NCBI GenBank assembly: GCA_041678045.1 | Contig: JBAYOV010000013.1 | Coordinates: 8,254 to 72,253, forward strand | From: UBA2357 sp041678045 | GTDB lineage: Bacteria > Pseudomonadota > Gammaproteobacteria > Burkholderiales > Rhodocyclaceae | DNA length: 64,000 bases | Direction of reading: 5' to 3' | Shown: positions 27,691 to 35,870 of the stretch, in pieces | Layout: each line of letters opens with the position of its first letter | How positions within the stretch are numbered: the first letter of the stretch is position 1 | Made by a program: the position numbers and the translations under genes | Notes under the pieces: model-generated | What the model was told of the DNA's origin: nothing | The model's input: the letters and a program-made list of their open reading frames with translations, nothing else | Database searches by the model: none

Positions 27691-28413
27691 ATGCCCACCA
27701 TGAAAATTTCCGATCCCGGCCAGACCCGGCGCTGCAACGAAGTCCAGTTGATGCTTGCCGAATTGCCCCTCGACGACGCGCGTGTGCTTGAACTGGGGTG
27801 TGGGCGCGCGCAGAAAACGCGCACCCTGGCTGAAAGCGGCCGGGTGCGCGAGATCCTCGCGCTGGAGGTGGACGCCATCCAGCACGCTCGCAACCTGCTG
27901 ATCGACGACCTGCCTCAGGTCCGTTTCGCGCAGGGCGGGGCGGAGGCGATTCCTGCCGAAGCGGACAGCTTCGACATCGTGATCATGCTCAAGTCCCTGC
28001 ACCATGTGCCGGTGAGGCACATGACCCGGGCCATGGAAGAAATTGCCCGGGTGTTGCGTCCGGGTGGGCTGGCGTGGATTTCCGAACCGGTGTTTGCCGG
28101 CGAGATGAACGAGGTCATGCGCCTTTTCCATGACGAAGAAAGCGTGCGGGAAGCCGCGTTTGGGGCCGTATGCGGGGCGGTCGAGCGCGGCATCCTGAAG
28201 CTGGAGCAGCAGTTGTTCTTCCAGACCCGCAGCGCCTTTGCCGACTTTGCCGAATTCGACGCACGCATGATTCAGGTCACCCACACCGAGCACCGCCTGT
28301 CTCCCGAGTGCTACGCCGAGGTCCGCCGGCGCTTCGAAGCCCATCTCACTGCGGAAGGTGCAACCTTCTTCAATCCCCAGCGAGTGGATGTGCTGAGTAA
28401 ACCGGTGCGTTGA
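27691..28413 (+). CDS. Class I SAM-dependent methyltransferase
   Basis: 240 residues. SAM motif I is VLELGCGRAQKT, the acidic loop reads LALEVDAIQ, and motif post-I FDIVIMLKSLHHVP is typical of Methyltransf_11 proteins. The C-terminal third (LMRLFHDEESVREAAFG onward) is a substrate region without recognisable specificity. The start could also be ATG at 27700; neither has a good ribosome-binding site. It converges on trpS. Confidence 0.85.
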   Translation: MPTMKISDPGQTRRCNEVQLMLAELPLDDARVLELGCGRAQKTRTLAESGRVREILALEVDAIQHARNLLIDDLPQVRFAQGGAEAIPAEADSFDIVIMLKSLHHVPVRHMTRAMEEIARVLRPGGLAWISEPVFAGEMNEVMRLFHDEESVREAAFGAVCGAVERGILKLEQQLFFQTRSAFADFAEFDARMIQVTHTEHRLSPECYAEVRRRFEAHLTAEGATFFNPQRVDVLSKPVR

Positions 28414-28431
28414 GGTCGACCGTTCAGGCAC

Positions 28432-29721
28432 TCAGTCGCTGGCGAAAGCCGCCAGTGCGTCGAGCACGTGTTGCGTGTTGACGCCCTCGGCCGGTTCGGC
28501 CACATCGCTGAAGCTGGCCTGTTCGCCGGCCTGCTTGATCCGCGCCACGGCCTGTCCGGCCTCGCGGGGCGATTCAAACCCCCGGCTTTGCAGCAACAGG
28601 CGGCCTTCGCCATCGACCAGCTTGAAATAGAACTGCCCGTCAGCCTCGCGATATTGCTTGAACTGCGGTTTGGCCTGCGTGCGCTCGCGCTGCGGGGTAG
28701 CGGCGGTGGCGATGCGGTGCAGTGGGCGCAGGCCCACGGCGTGGCGCAGCTCGGCAATGAAAGGGGTGGCAATCGTGCGCGCCCGCGCAGCCCCTTCCTG
28801 CAGCTTCTGCTCGATCAGTTCGGGCTGCGCGATCAGGGCTTCGTAGTGCTCGCGCATCGGGGCCACCGCGCGCTCGATGTGTTCAAACACCGCCTGCTTG
28901 GCCTCGCCCCACGCAATTCCGTCGGCAAATGCGGTGCGCATGGCCCGGGTTTCGTCCTCGGTGGCAAAGGCCTGATACAGCTGGAACAGGGCCGAGCCTT
29001 CGGTGTCCTTGGGTTCGCCCGGCTCGCGTGAGTCGGTGAGAATCGAAAACACCCGCTTGCGCAGTTCGGCGGTGGGCGCGAACAAGGGAATCACGTTGTC
29101 GTAGGACTTGCTCATCTTGCGCCCGTCAAGGCCGGGCAGGGTGGCCACGGCCTCATCGATCACCGCTTCGGGCAACACGAAATGCTCGCCGTACAGGTGG
29201 TTGAAGCGCGCCGCAATGTCACGCGCCATTTCGATGTGCTGGATCTGGTCGCGCCCCACCGGCACCGCGTGTGCCTTGAACATCAGGATGTCGGCCGCCA
29301 TCAGCACCGGGTAGTTGAACAGGCCCATGTTCACCCCTGCGTCCGGCTCCTCGCCCTCGGCGTTGTTGCGATCGACCGCTGCCTTGTAGGCGTGGGCGCG
29401 GTTGAGCAACCCTTTGCCGGCAACGCAGCACAGCAGCCAGGTCAGTTCGGGGATTTCGGGGATGTCGGACTGACGGTAAAACCACACCCGCTCACTATCC
29501 AGCCCTGCTGCCAGCCAGGTGGCCGCGATCTCCAGCGTGGAGCGCTGTACCCGCACCGGATCGGTGGTGCTGATCAGCGCATGGTAATCGGCAAGAAAGT
29601 AGAAGCTCTCGGCATCGGTGCGCCTGCTTGCGGCCACGGCGGGGCGGATCGCTCCGGCGTAGTTGCCAAGGTGCGGCGTGCCGGAAGGCTTGATGCCGGT
29701 GAGAATGCGTTGAACGGCCAT
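28432..29721 (-). CDS. trpS: Tryptophanyl-tRNA synthetase with C-terminal extension
   Basis: 430 residues from the ATG at 29721, giving MAVQRILTGIKPSGTPHLGN with the HIGH-type motif at TPHLGN. The second class I motif, KMSKS, is intact. It charges tRNA-Trp. Typical TrpS ends near residue 335, but here about 90 more residues follow a TPQRERTQAKPQFKQY linker. Their core reads FYFKLVDGEGRLLLQSRG then ESPREAG, which resembles a DUF1508 (YegP-like) unit. The extension is in frame, so it is not a sequencing artefact. Confidence 0.95.
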   Translation of the reverse strand: MAVQRILTGIKPSGTPHLGNYAGAIRPAVAASRRTDAESFYFLADYHALISTTDPVRVQRSTLEIAATWLAAGLDSERVWFYRQSDIPEIPELTWLLCCVAGKGLLNRAHAYKAAVDRNNAEGEEPDAGVNMGLFNYPVLMAADILMFKAHAVPVGRDQIQHIEMARDIAARFNHLYGEHFVLPEAVIDEAVATLPGLDGRKMSKSYDNVIPLFAPTAELRKRVFSILTDSREPGEPKDTEGSALFQLYQAFATEDETRAMRTAFADGIAWGEAKQAVFEHIERAVAPMREHYEALIAQPELIEQKLQEGAARARTIATPFIAELRHAVGLRPLHRIATAATPQRERTQAKPQFKQYREADGQFYFKLVDGEGRLLLQSRGFESPREAGQAVARIKQAGEQASFSDVAEPAEGVNTQHVLDALAAFASD

Positions 29722-29938
29722 GGCGGAGTCCTGCAACAGTAAGAAAGGATCGGTCGGGAATGCCCTGGCAGCCGGCTGGATGCACCAGCCCCTGACGGAC
29801 AAAGCCCGCAAGTTTACCAATCCGTGGGCGAAGTGGCGCTGAAAACCGGACCTTGCGAGCCTGCCTGGCGGACTTTTATGGCACCGGATGCGGGCGGGCA
29901 TCTCCGGATTTTCATGTTTTTCTCGTATATCATGAATA

Positions 29939-29981
29939 CGATTGAATAATCAGGGGAGTGTAAGACCCGATTATTCAATCG
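29939..29981. repeat. 13-bp perfect inverted repeat upstream of the PhnD-like gene
   Basis: CGATTGAATAATC at 29939-29951 and its exact complement GATTATTCAATCG at 29969-29981 flank 17 bases. Inside, GGG (29953-29955) and CCC (29966-29968) can extend the stem past one bulged A, leaving a 10-base loop. It lies 36 bases before the next gene. There is no T run, so an operator or leader RNA structure is more likely than a terminator. Confidence 0.6.
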
Positions 29982-30017
29982 GATGGTCAATCACGTCACA
30001 CTGACGAAGCAGGGAAA

Positions 30018-30845
30018 ATGTTCATGAAAATGTCAACGCACATGTTGCGCGGTCTGGTGTTTGCCGCTGTCTGTCACGCTGCGCCCGCTGTTGCGCAGGA
30101 AGTGATTCTGGGCGTCAGCGAGGGTACTTCGGACAGCCTCAACAACCTGGTTGCGCTGGCCAAGTACAGGCCGCTGGCCGATGCCATCGGGCGGGGCCTG
30201 GGCCGGCAGGTGAATGTGGTGTTCGTGCGCGAGTTCAAGACGCTTGAAGAAGGGATGAGGAGCGGGTATTACGATTTCGTGGCCGCCCGCCCGAGCGACT
30301 ACCCGGCGCGCGCATTGCGCGATCATGGCTACCGCTATGTGGCCACGACCTTGCCGGAGACGGCCTGCTACATCGTTGCCGCGCAGGGTACCCCGTACCG
30401 CCAGATTGCCGACCTGAAGGGCAAGCGCTGGGCGATGCCGGAGGCGGTGAGCTACATCAGCCAGGTCTGCCGTGCAGAGCTGAAGGAGATGGGCGTCGAT
30501 CTGGCCACCGAAGAGGTGCAGTACATGCGGGAGCAGGGGGCGGTGGCCTTTGCGCTCGAAAATGCCTTTGCCGATGTGGGGGGGCTGGGTTCGAATGCCG
30601 GCGTGACCCGCCAGTGGGAAAAGGCCGGCCATCCGGTGCTGCACAAGGGCAGGCTGCAGCCCTTCTTCCCGGTCATCGCGCATGGACGCTTCAGCGGCGA
30701 ACAGGTGGAGGCGGTGCAGACGCAGTTGCGCAGCCTGAGCGCCACCGAAGCGGGGCGGACCGCGCTCAAGGGCATGGGGATCGAGCGCTTCGATACCGCT
30801 TCCGAGCAACGCCTGCGCGGGCTTTTGAACTGGCTGGATCTGTAG
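30018..30845 (+). CDS. PhnD-like periplasmic substrate-binding protein
   Basis: 275 residues. A signal peptide (about 1-26, ending AVAQE) precedes a type II periplasmic binding fold of the PhnD/SsuA group: LGVSEGTSDS at the start, YDFVAARPSDYP and the hinge segment LKGKRWAMPEAVSYIS. PhnD itself binds phosphonates in an ABC uptake system, but no permease or ATPase gene is nearby. It may instead supply a ligand to a sensor kinase or work with a distant transporter. Preceded by a long inverted repeat. Confidence 0.8.
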   Translation: MFMKMSTHMLRGLVFAAVCHAAPAVAQEVILGVSEGTSDSLNNLVALAKYRPLADAIGRGLGRQVNVVFVREFKTLEEGMRSGYYDFVAARPSDYPARALRDHGYRYVATTLPETACYIVAAQGTPYRQIADLKGKRWAMPEAVSYISQVCRAELKEMGVDLATEEVQYMREQGAVAFALENAFADVGGLGSNAGVTRQWEKAGHPVLHKGRLQPFFPVIAHGRFSGEQVEAVQTQLRSLSATEAGRTALKGMGIERFDTASEQRLRGLLNWLDL

Positions 30846-30892
30846 GTCATACTGTCCGGTGTTGTCGCAATTCAATCGATCGAGGTGGCGTG

Positions 30893-33800
30893 ATGAAGCG
30901 GTGGCGGGGGCTGGTGGGTGGGATGTGGGCGGCGGCGTTGCTGGCAGGGTGCGGCGGCGAGCGGGCCGAGCCGGTTGGAGCAGTCACCGAGCCGCCGGCA
31001 CAGGCGCAGGCCGTGGCGCCGGGTGGCGTGCCTGCACCTGTGCAGCCACCCGCACAGGTGCAGGCACCGGCAGCCGCAGTGGTGGCGGATGTGGCCACGC
31101 TCAAGGCGAAGCATGCGAACCAGCCCTTGTCGGTGGTCGATGTGTCCGAGCTCGACGTACGGGGTGCCAGCGCACTGGTGGTGTCGTTCTCGGTGCCGCT
31201 GGACCCGGACCAGCGCTTCGATACCTTGCTGACGCTTGCCGATGCGCAGGGCGGGCGCCTGGAGGGGGGCTGGGTGCTGTCCGACAATCTTCAGGAACTG
31301 CGCCGTCAGCCGCTCGAGCCCGAGCGCCGGCTCAGCCTGCAGATCGCCGCCGGCCTGCGCAGCGTGGCCGGGGTGGAACTGGGCCGGACGGCGTCGCATA
31401 CGCTCACCACTCGTGCGCAGACGCCGTCGCTTGGCTTTGCCAGCCGTGGTTCGCTGCTGCCCTTGCGGCTGGCCGATGGGTTGCCGGTGATTGCGCTCAA
31501 TGTGGACAAGGTCGATGTCGAGTTCTTCCGCATCCGGCCGGAGCAGTTGCACGGTTTTCTGTCCGAATGGAATCGGCAGTCGGCGATGGAGCTGTGGCAG
31601 TTGGGCGATCTGCCAGCCAAGGCGCAGCTGGTGCATACCGCTCAGTTTGCACTCAACCCGCCCCCCAATACGCGTGAGCGTCTGATGCTGCCGCTCGATG
31701 ACATTGCCGCGCTGGCCGAGCCGGGGGTCTTCGTTGCGGTGATGCGCCGGAGTGGCACCTTTGAATACAGCCTGCCGGTGACGGTGTTCAGCCGCAGTGA
31801 CATCGGGCTGAGCGTGCGTCGCAGTGCCGCCGCGCTCGATGCCTTCGTGCAGTCGCTTGACGGCGGAGTGCCGCTTGCCGAGGTCAGGCTGGAGCTGCTC
31901 GATGCGAGGGGGCTGACGCTCGCCGAGGGGCGCAGCGGCAGCGATGGCCATGTGCGCCTGCCCACGCACAAGGACGCACGCCTGTTGCTGGCCACCCGCG
32001 AACGTTCGACCACGCTGATCCGCCTGCAGGATGCCGCCCTCGATCTGGCCGAGTTTCCGGTCAGCGGGCCACGTGCCGGCGCGCTCACCCTGTTCGCCTT
32101 TGGTCCGCGCGACCTTTACCGCCCCGGCGAAACCGTGCTGGTCAACGCCTTGCTGCGCGATGCCGATGGCCGTGCCCTGTCGTCGCAGCCACACCAACCC
32201 ATTCCGACCCGCATCCTGCGGCCCGATGGCGAGGTGGTGCGCAGCTTTGTGTGGCAGGCCGACGCAGAAGGGCTCTACCAATACCGTTACCCACTCTCCG
32301 ACAGCGCCCAGACCGGGCGCTGGCGCATGCAGATGGAACTGGGCGGCGAAAGCGCCGCCGTGTATGAATTTCTGGTCGAGGACTTCCTGCCCGAGCGCCT
32401 CGCGCTGGACATCGCACCCCAGGCGACCGATCCCCTTGCGCCGCATGACGAGGCGCAGTTCACGGTTGAGGCACGCTATCTGTACGGCGCCCCGGCATCG
32501 GGCAATCGCCTGATCGGGCAGCTGTTCGTCGAGCCGCTGCGCGAAGCAGTGCCCGGTCTGCCGGGTTTCCAGTTCGGTGACGCGACCGAGGCAGCGCAGC
32601 GTCGGGTGATCGAGCTCTCCGAGCACTGGCTCGACGAGGCCGGCGAGGGTGAGCTGAGCGTGCCCAGCGAATGGGCCGAACGGCGCTCGCCCTTGTCGCT
32701 GACCCTGCAGGCCAGCGTGCAGGAGTCCGGCGGCCGGCCGGTGACGCGGCGCACGTCGGTGCCGGTGTGGCCGGGTCATCGCCTGCCCGGCATCCGGCCG
32801 CTGTTTGCCGATGGACGCGTCGATGCGTCGAGCGAGGCCCGCTTTGAAATCGTGATCGCCAATCCGGCCGGTGAGCGTCTGGCGGCGAGCGGGGTCACCG
32901 TGCGCCTGGTGATGGAGCGGCGCGATTACTTCTGGCAGTTCTCGTCCGACGAGGGCTGGCGCAGCAGCTTCAACCAGAAGGATCTGGTGTTGTCGGCCGA
33001 GCGTCACGACATCGCCGCCGATGACCGCATCGAGGTGGGCGTGCCGACCGAGTGGGGCTGGTACCGGCTTGAGGCGGAGGACCCCGAAACCGGGCTCGTC
33101 TCCAGCGTCCGTTTCCACGCCGGTTACCTGTGGCAGGAGAACGCGGAGGAGGGCAACGTGCGCCCCGACAAGATTCGCCTCAGTCTCGACAAGCCGCGCT
33201 ACCGCGCGGGCGAGGTGGCGAGCATCGCGGTCGAAGCGCCGGCCGCCGGCCAGGGGTATCTGATGGTGGAGTCGGCCGAAGGGCCGCTATGGTGGCAACC
33301 CATCGAAGTGCCAGCGGAGGGCGCGCGTTTCGAGCTGCCGATTCCGCAGACCTGGGCACGCCACGACCTCTATGTGAGCGCACTGGTGGTGCGCCCCGGT
33401 GAGCGCACCGCCCACACCGTGCCGCGTCGTGCCGTGGGGGTGTTGCACCTGCCGCTGGATCGCGAGGACAGACGCCTCGCGCTCGACCTTCAGGTGCCCG
33501 ACAAAATGCGCCCCGACCGTACCCTGCCAGTACGCCTCAGCCTGCCCGGACAGGCCGGCGAGACGGTGCGGGTGATCGTGTCGGCGGTCGATGTCGGCAT
33601 TCTCAACCTGACCCGCTTCGAAACGCCCGATCCGTTTGCGACCTTTTTCGGTCGCCGTGGCTACGCCATCGACCACCTCGACATTTACGGGCAGTTGATC
33701 GAAGTGGGCGACACGCGCCGCGCCAAGCTCAATTTCGGGGGCGATCAGGAAAGCGACCGGGGCGGACGCTCGCCGATCACCTCGGTCGAACTGGTGGCGC

Positions 33801-35857
33801 TGCAGTCAGTCCCGGTCACGCTCGGGCCGGACGGTACGGCCGAGATCGGCCTGGAGATTCCCGACTTCAACGGCGAACTGCGCATCATGGCGCAGGCCTG
33901 GAGCGACAGCGCCTACGGCATGGCCGAGGCGCGTACTGTCGTTGCCGCGCCGCTGGTGGCCAGTCTTGCCGCGCCACGCTTTCTGGCCGGGGGCGATCGC
34001 ACCGAGGTGGCGATCGACCTGACCAATCTCACCGACCGGCCGCAGACGCTGCAACCGCAACTGCAGGTGGATGGGCTGCTGGCCACATCCGGTGAGTGGC
34101 CCGAGCGCATCGAGCTGGCGCCGGGCGCGCGCGCCACCCTGCGCATGCCGCTCGAAGCCGGTATCGGCATGGGGGAGGGCACGCTCAGCCTCAGCGTCGC
34201 CGGCCTGTCGTTGCCGGATGAGCAGTTTGCACCGCTGGCACGCCAGTGGCGCATTGGCGTGCGGCCGGCCTGGCCAGCGCAGACGGCAAGCTTTATTGCC
34301 ACGCTGCAGCCCGGCGACCGTCCCTGGTCGCTGGCCGAGCTGGCCCCCCAGTATGGACAGCTGGATGCGCGCAGCGTGGCGGTGACGCTCTCCGCCCGCC
34401 CGCCGCTGGATCTGGCCGAGCATGTGCGCGAGCTGTTCGCCTATCCCTATGGATGCGCCGAACAGACCACCAGCGGACTGTATCCCTCGCTGTACGCACG
34501 GCCGGAGCTGCTGGCCACGCTCGGCATTCGTGGTCAGGACGCAGACACGCGCCGCACCCGCATCGAAATCGGCATCGAGCGTCTGCTCGGGATGCAGCGC
34601 TACAACGGCAGCTTCGGATTGTGGAGCAGCGATGGCGCGGAAGAGTATTGGCTGACCGCCTATGTGGGGGATTTCCTCCTGCGCGCCGCCGAAGAGGGAT
34701 TTGCGGTGCCCCAGGCGGCACTGGAATCGGTGCGCCAGCGCCTGCTCGCGTATCTCCAGAATCCCGCCCAGATCGAAATGCCCTATACCGACAACGCCGG
34801 GCGCAGCCGCTTTGCGGTGCAGGCCTATGCGGCTTATGTGCTGACCCGCCATGGCCAGGCGCCGCTGGGCAGCTTGCGCCAGCTGGCCGAGCGGCACGAG
34901 CACGCGCCGTCCGGGCTGGCGCTGGCGCAATTGGGGTTTGCCCTGCAGCGCATGGGTGACGGCCCGCGCGGCGATACCCTGCTCGATGCCGCGCTGCAGC
35001 GGTCGCGCGATGGCAACCGCTGGATCGGGGACTACGGCAGCCCGCTGCGCGATATCGCGCTGACCCTTGCCTTGTTCGAGGAGCACGCGCTGCAGGTGCG
35101 TGCCCGCGACCGGCTGCACCTGATGCTCAGCGAGCAACTGCGCGAGCGTCCGTGGCTGTCCACCCAGGAGCGCAACGCCTTGTTCCTTGCCGGTCGCCAT
35201 GGCCTGTCGCGTGCCGGGGAAAGCTGGCAGGCCGAGGTCACGGCAGCGACCCTGCAGCGAGTGGAAGGTGACCGTCCGATGGCCCTGCGTTTCGGGGAAA
35301 CCGAACTGGGGCCGGACTTCCAGCTCGGCAATGCAGGCACCACCACGCTCTACCAGCGCACCACGCTGAGCGGTTATCCCCGCAGTGCACTGCCGGCGGA
35401 CGAGGATCAGATTGCGGTCAGCCGGCGCATGCTGCGCCTCGATGGCAGCGAAGTCACGGATACGCTCGACAGTGGCGAGCTGGTGCTGGTGCATCTGACG
35501 TTGCGCGCGCGCAGCCGTGTGCATGATGCGCTGGTGGTCGACCTGCTGCCGGCCGGGCTGGAGCTCGAAAACCAGCGGCTGGACGGCTCCGCCCGCCTGC
35601 CCAGCGCCAGTGCCGAGATCAACGGGCTGTTGCAGCGCCGTGGCGATTACACCCCCCGTCACGAAGCCTGGCTGGGCGACCGCTATGTGGCCGCAGTCAC
35701 GCTGGGCGAGGGCGAGCGCGTGGACCTGCTGTATCTGGCCCGCGCGGTCACGCCCGGGGTGTACCGTGTCCCGCCGCCCCTGGTCGAATCGATGTATCGA
35801 CCGGAAGTGCAGGGGCGTGGCGAGACGCCACCGGACTTGCAGGTGATTGCACGCTGA
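30893..35857 (+). CDS. Alpha-2-macroglobulin family lipoprotein with thioester
   Basis: 1654 residues from the ATG at 30893; a longer frame from 30614 runs through the preceding gene. The signal ends in lipobox LLAGC (Cys near residue 20), followed by a Pro/Ala/Gln-rich tether. Macroglobulin domains follow, including GPRDLYRPGETVLVNALLRD. The thioester motif YGCAEQTTS is intact (Cys1188, Gln1191), then an alpha/alpha thioester domain and a C-terminal receptor-like domain. In E. coli the homologue YfhM traps proteases in the periplasm and is paired with PBP1C, as here. Confidence 0.92.
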   Translation: MKRWRGLVGGMWAAALLAGCGGERAEPVGAVTEPPAQAQAVAPGGVPAPVQPPAQVQAPAAAVVADVATLKAKHANQPLSVVDVSELDVRGASALVVSFSVPLDPDQRFDTLLTLADAQGGRLEGGWVLSDNLQELRRQPLEPERRLSLQIAAGLRSVAGVELGRTASHTLTTRAQTPSLGFASRGSLLPLRLADGLPVIALNVDKVDVEFFRIRPEQLHGFLSEWNRQSAMELWQLGDLPAKAQLVHTAQFALNPPPNTRERLMLPLDDIAALAEPGVFVAVMRRSGTFEYSLPVTVFSRSDIGLSVRRSAAALDAFVQSLDGGVPLAEVRLELLDARGLTLAEGRSGSDGHVRLPTHKDARLLLATRERSTTLIRLQDAALDLAEFPVSGPRAGALTLFAFGPRDLYRPGETVLVNALLRDADGRALSSQPHQPIPTRILRPDGEVVRSFVWQADAEGLYQYRYPLSDSAQTGRWRMQMELGGESAAVYEFLVEDFLPERLALDIAPQATDPLAPHDEAQFTVEARYLYGAPASGNRLIGQLFVEPLREAVPGLPGFQFGDATEAAQRRVIELSEHWLDEAGEGELSVPSEWAERRSPLSLTLQASVQESGGRPVTRRTSVPVWPGHRLPGIRPLFADGRVDASSEARFEIVIANPAGERLAASGVTVRLVMERRDYFWQFSSDEGWRSSFNQKDLVLSAERHDIAADDRIEVGVPTEWGWYRLEAEDPETGLVSSVRFHAGYLWQENAEEGNVRPDKIRLSLDKPRYRAGEVASIAVEAPAAGQGYLMVESAEGPLWWQPIEVPAEGARFELPIPQTWARHDLYVSALVVRPGERTAHTVPRRAVGVLHLPLDREDRRLALDLQVPDKMRPDRTLPVRLSLPGQAGETVRVIVSAVDVGILNLTRFETPDPFATFFGRRGYAIDHLDIYGQLIEVGDTRRAKLNFGGDQESDRGGRSPITSVELVALQSVPVTLGPDGTAEIGLEIPDFNGELRIMAQAWSDSAYGMAEARTVVAAPLVASLAAPRFLAGGDRTEVAIDLTNLTDRPQTLQPQLQVDGLLATSGEWPERIELAPGARATLRMPLEAGIGMGEGTLSLSVAGLSLPDEQFAPLARQWRIGVRPAWPAQTASFIATLQPGDRPWSLAELAPQYGQLDARSVAVTLSARPPLDLAEHVRELFAYPYGCAEQTTSGLYPSLYARPELLATLGIRGQDADTRRTRIEIGIERLLGMQRYNGSFGLWSSDGAEEYWLTAYVGDFLLRAAEEGFAVPQAALESVRQRLLAYLQNPAQIEMPYTDNAGRSRFAVQAYAAYVLTRHGQAPLGSLRQLAERHEHAPSGLALAQLGFALQRMGDGPRGDTLLDAALQRSRDGNRWIGDYGSPLRDIALTLALFEEHALQVRARDRLHLMLSEQLRERPWLSTQERNALFLAGRHGLSRAGESWQAEVTAATLQRVEGDRPMALRFGETELGPDFQLGNAGTTTLYQRTTLSGYPRSALPADEDQIAVSRRMLRLDGSEVTDTLDSGELVLVHLTLRARSRVHDALVVDLLPAGLELENQRLDGSARLPSASAEINGLLQRRGDYTPRHEAWLGDRYVAAVTLGEGERVDLLYLARAVTPGVYRVPPPLVESMYRPEVQGRGETPPDLQVIAR

Positions 35858-35870
35858 CAGGCCGGAGGGC

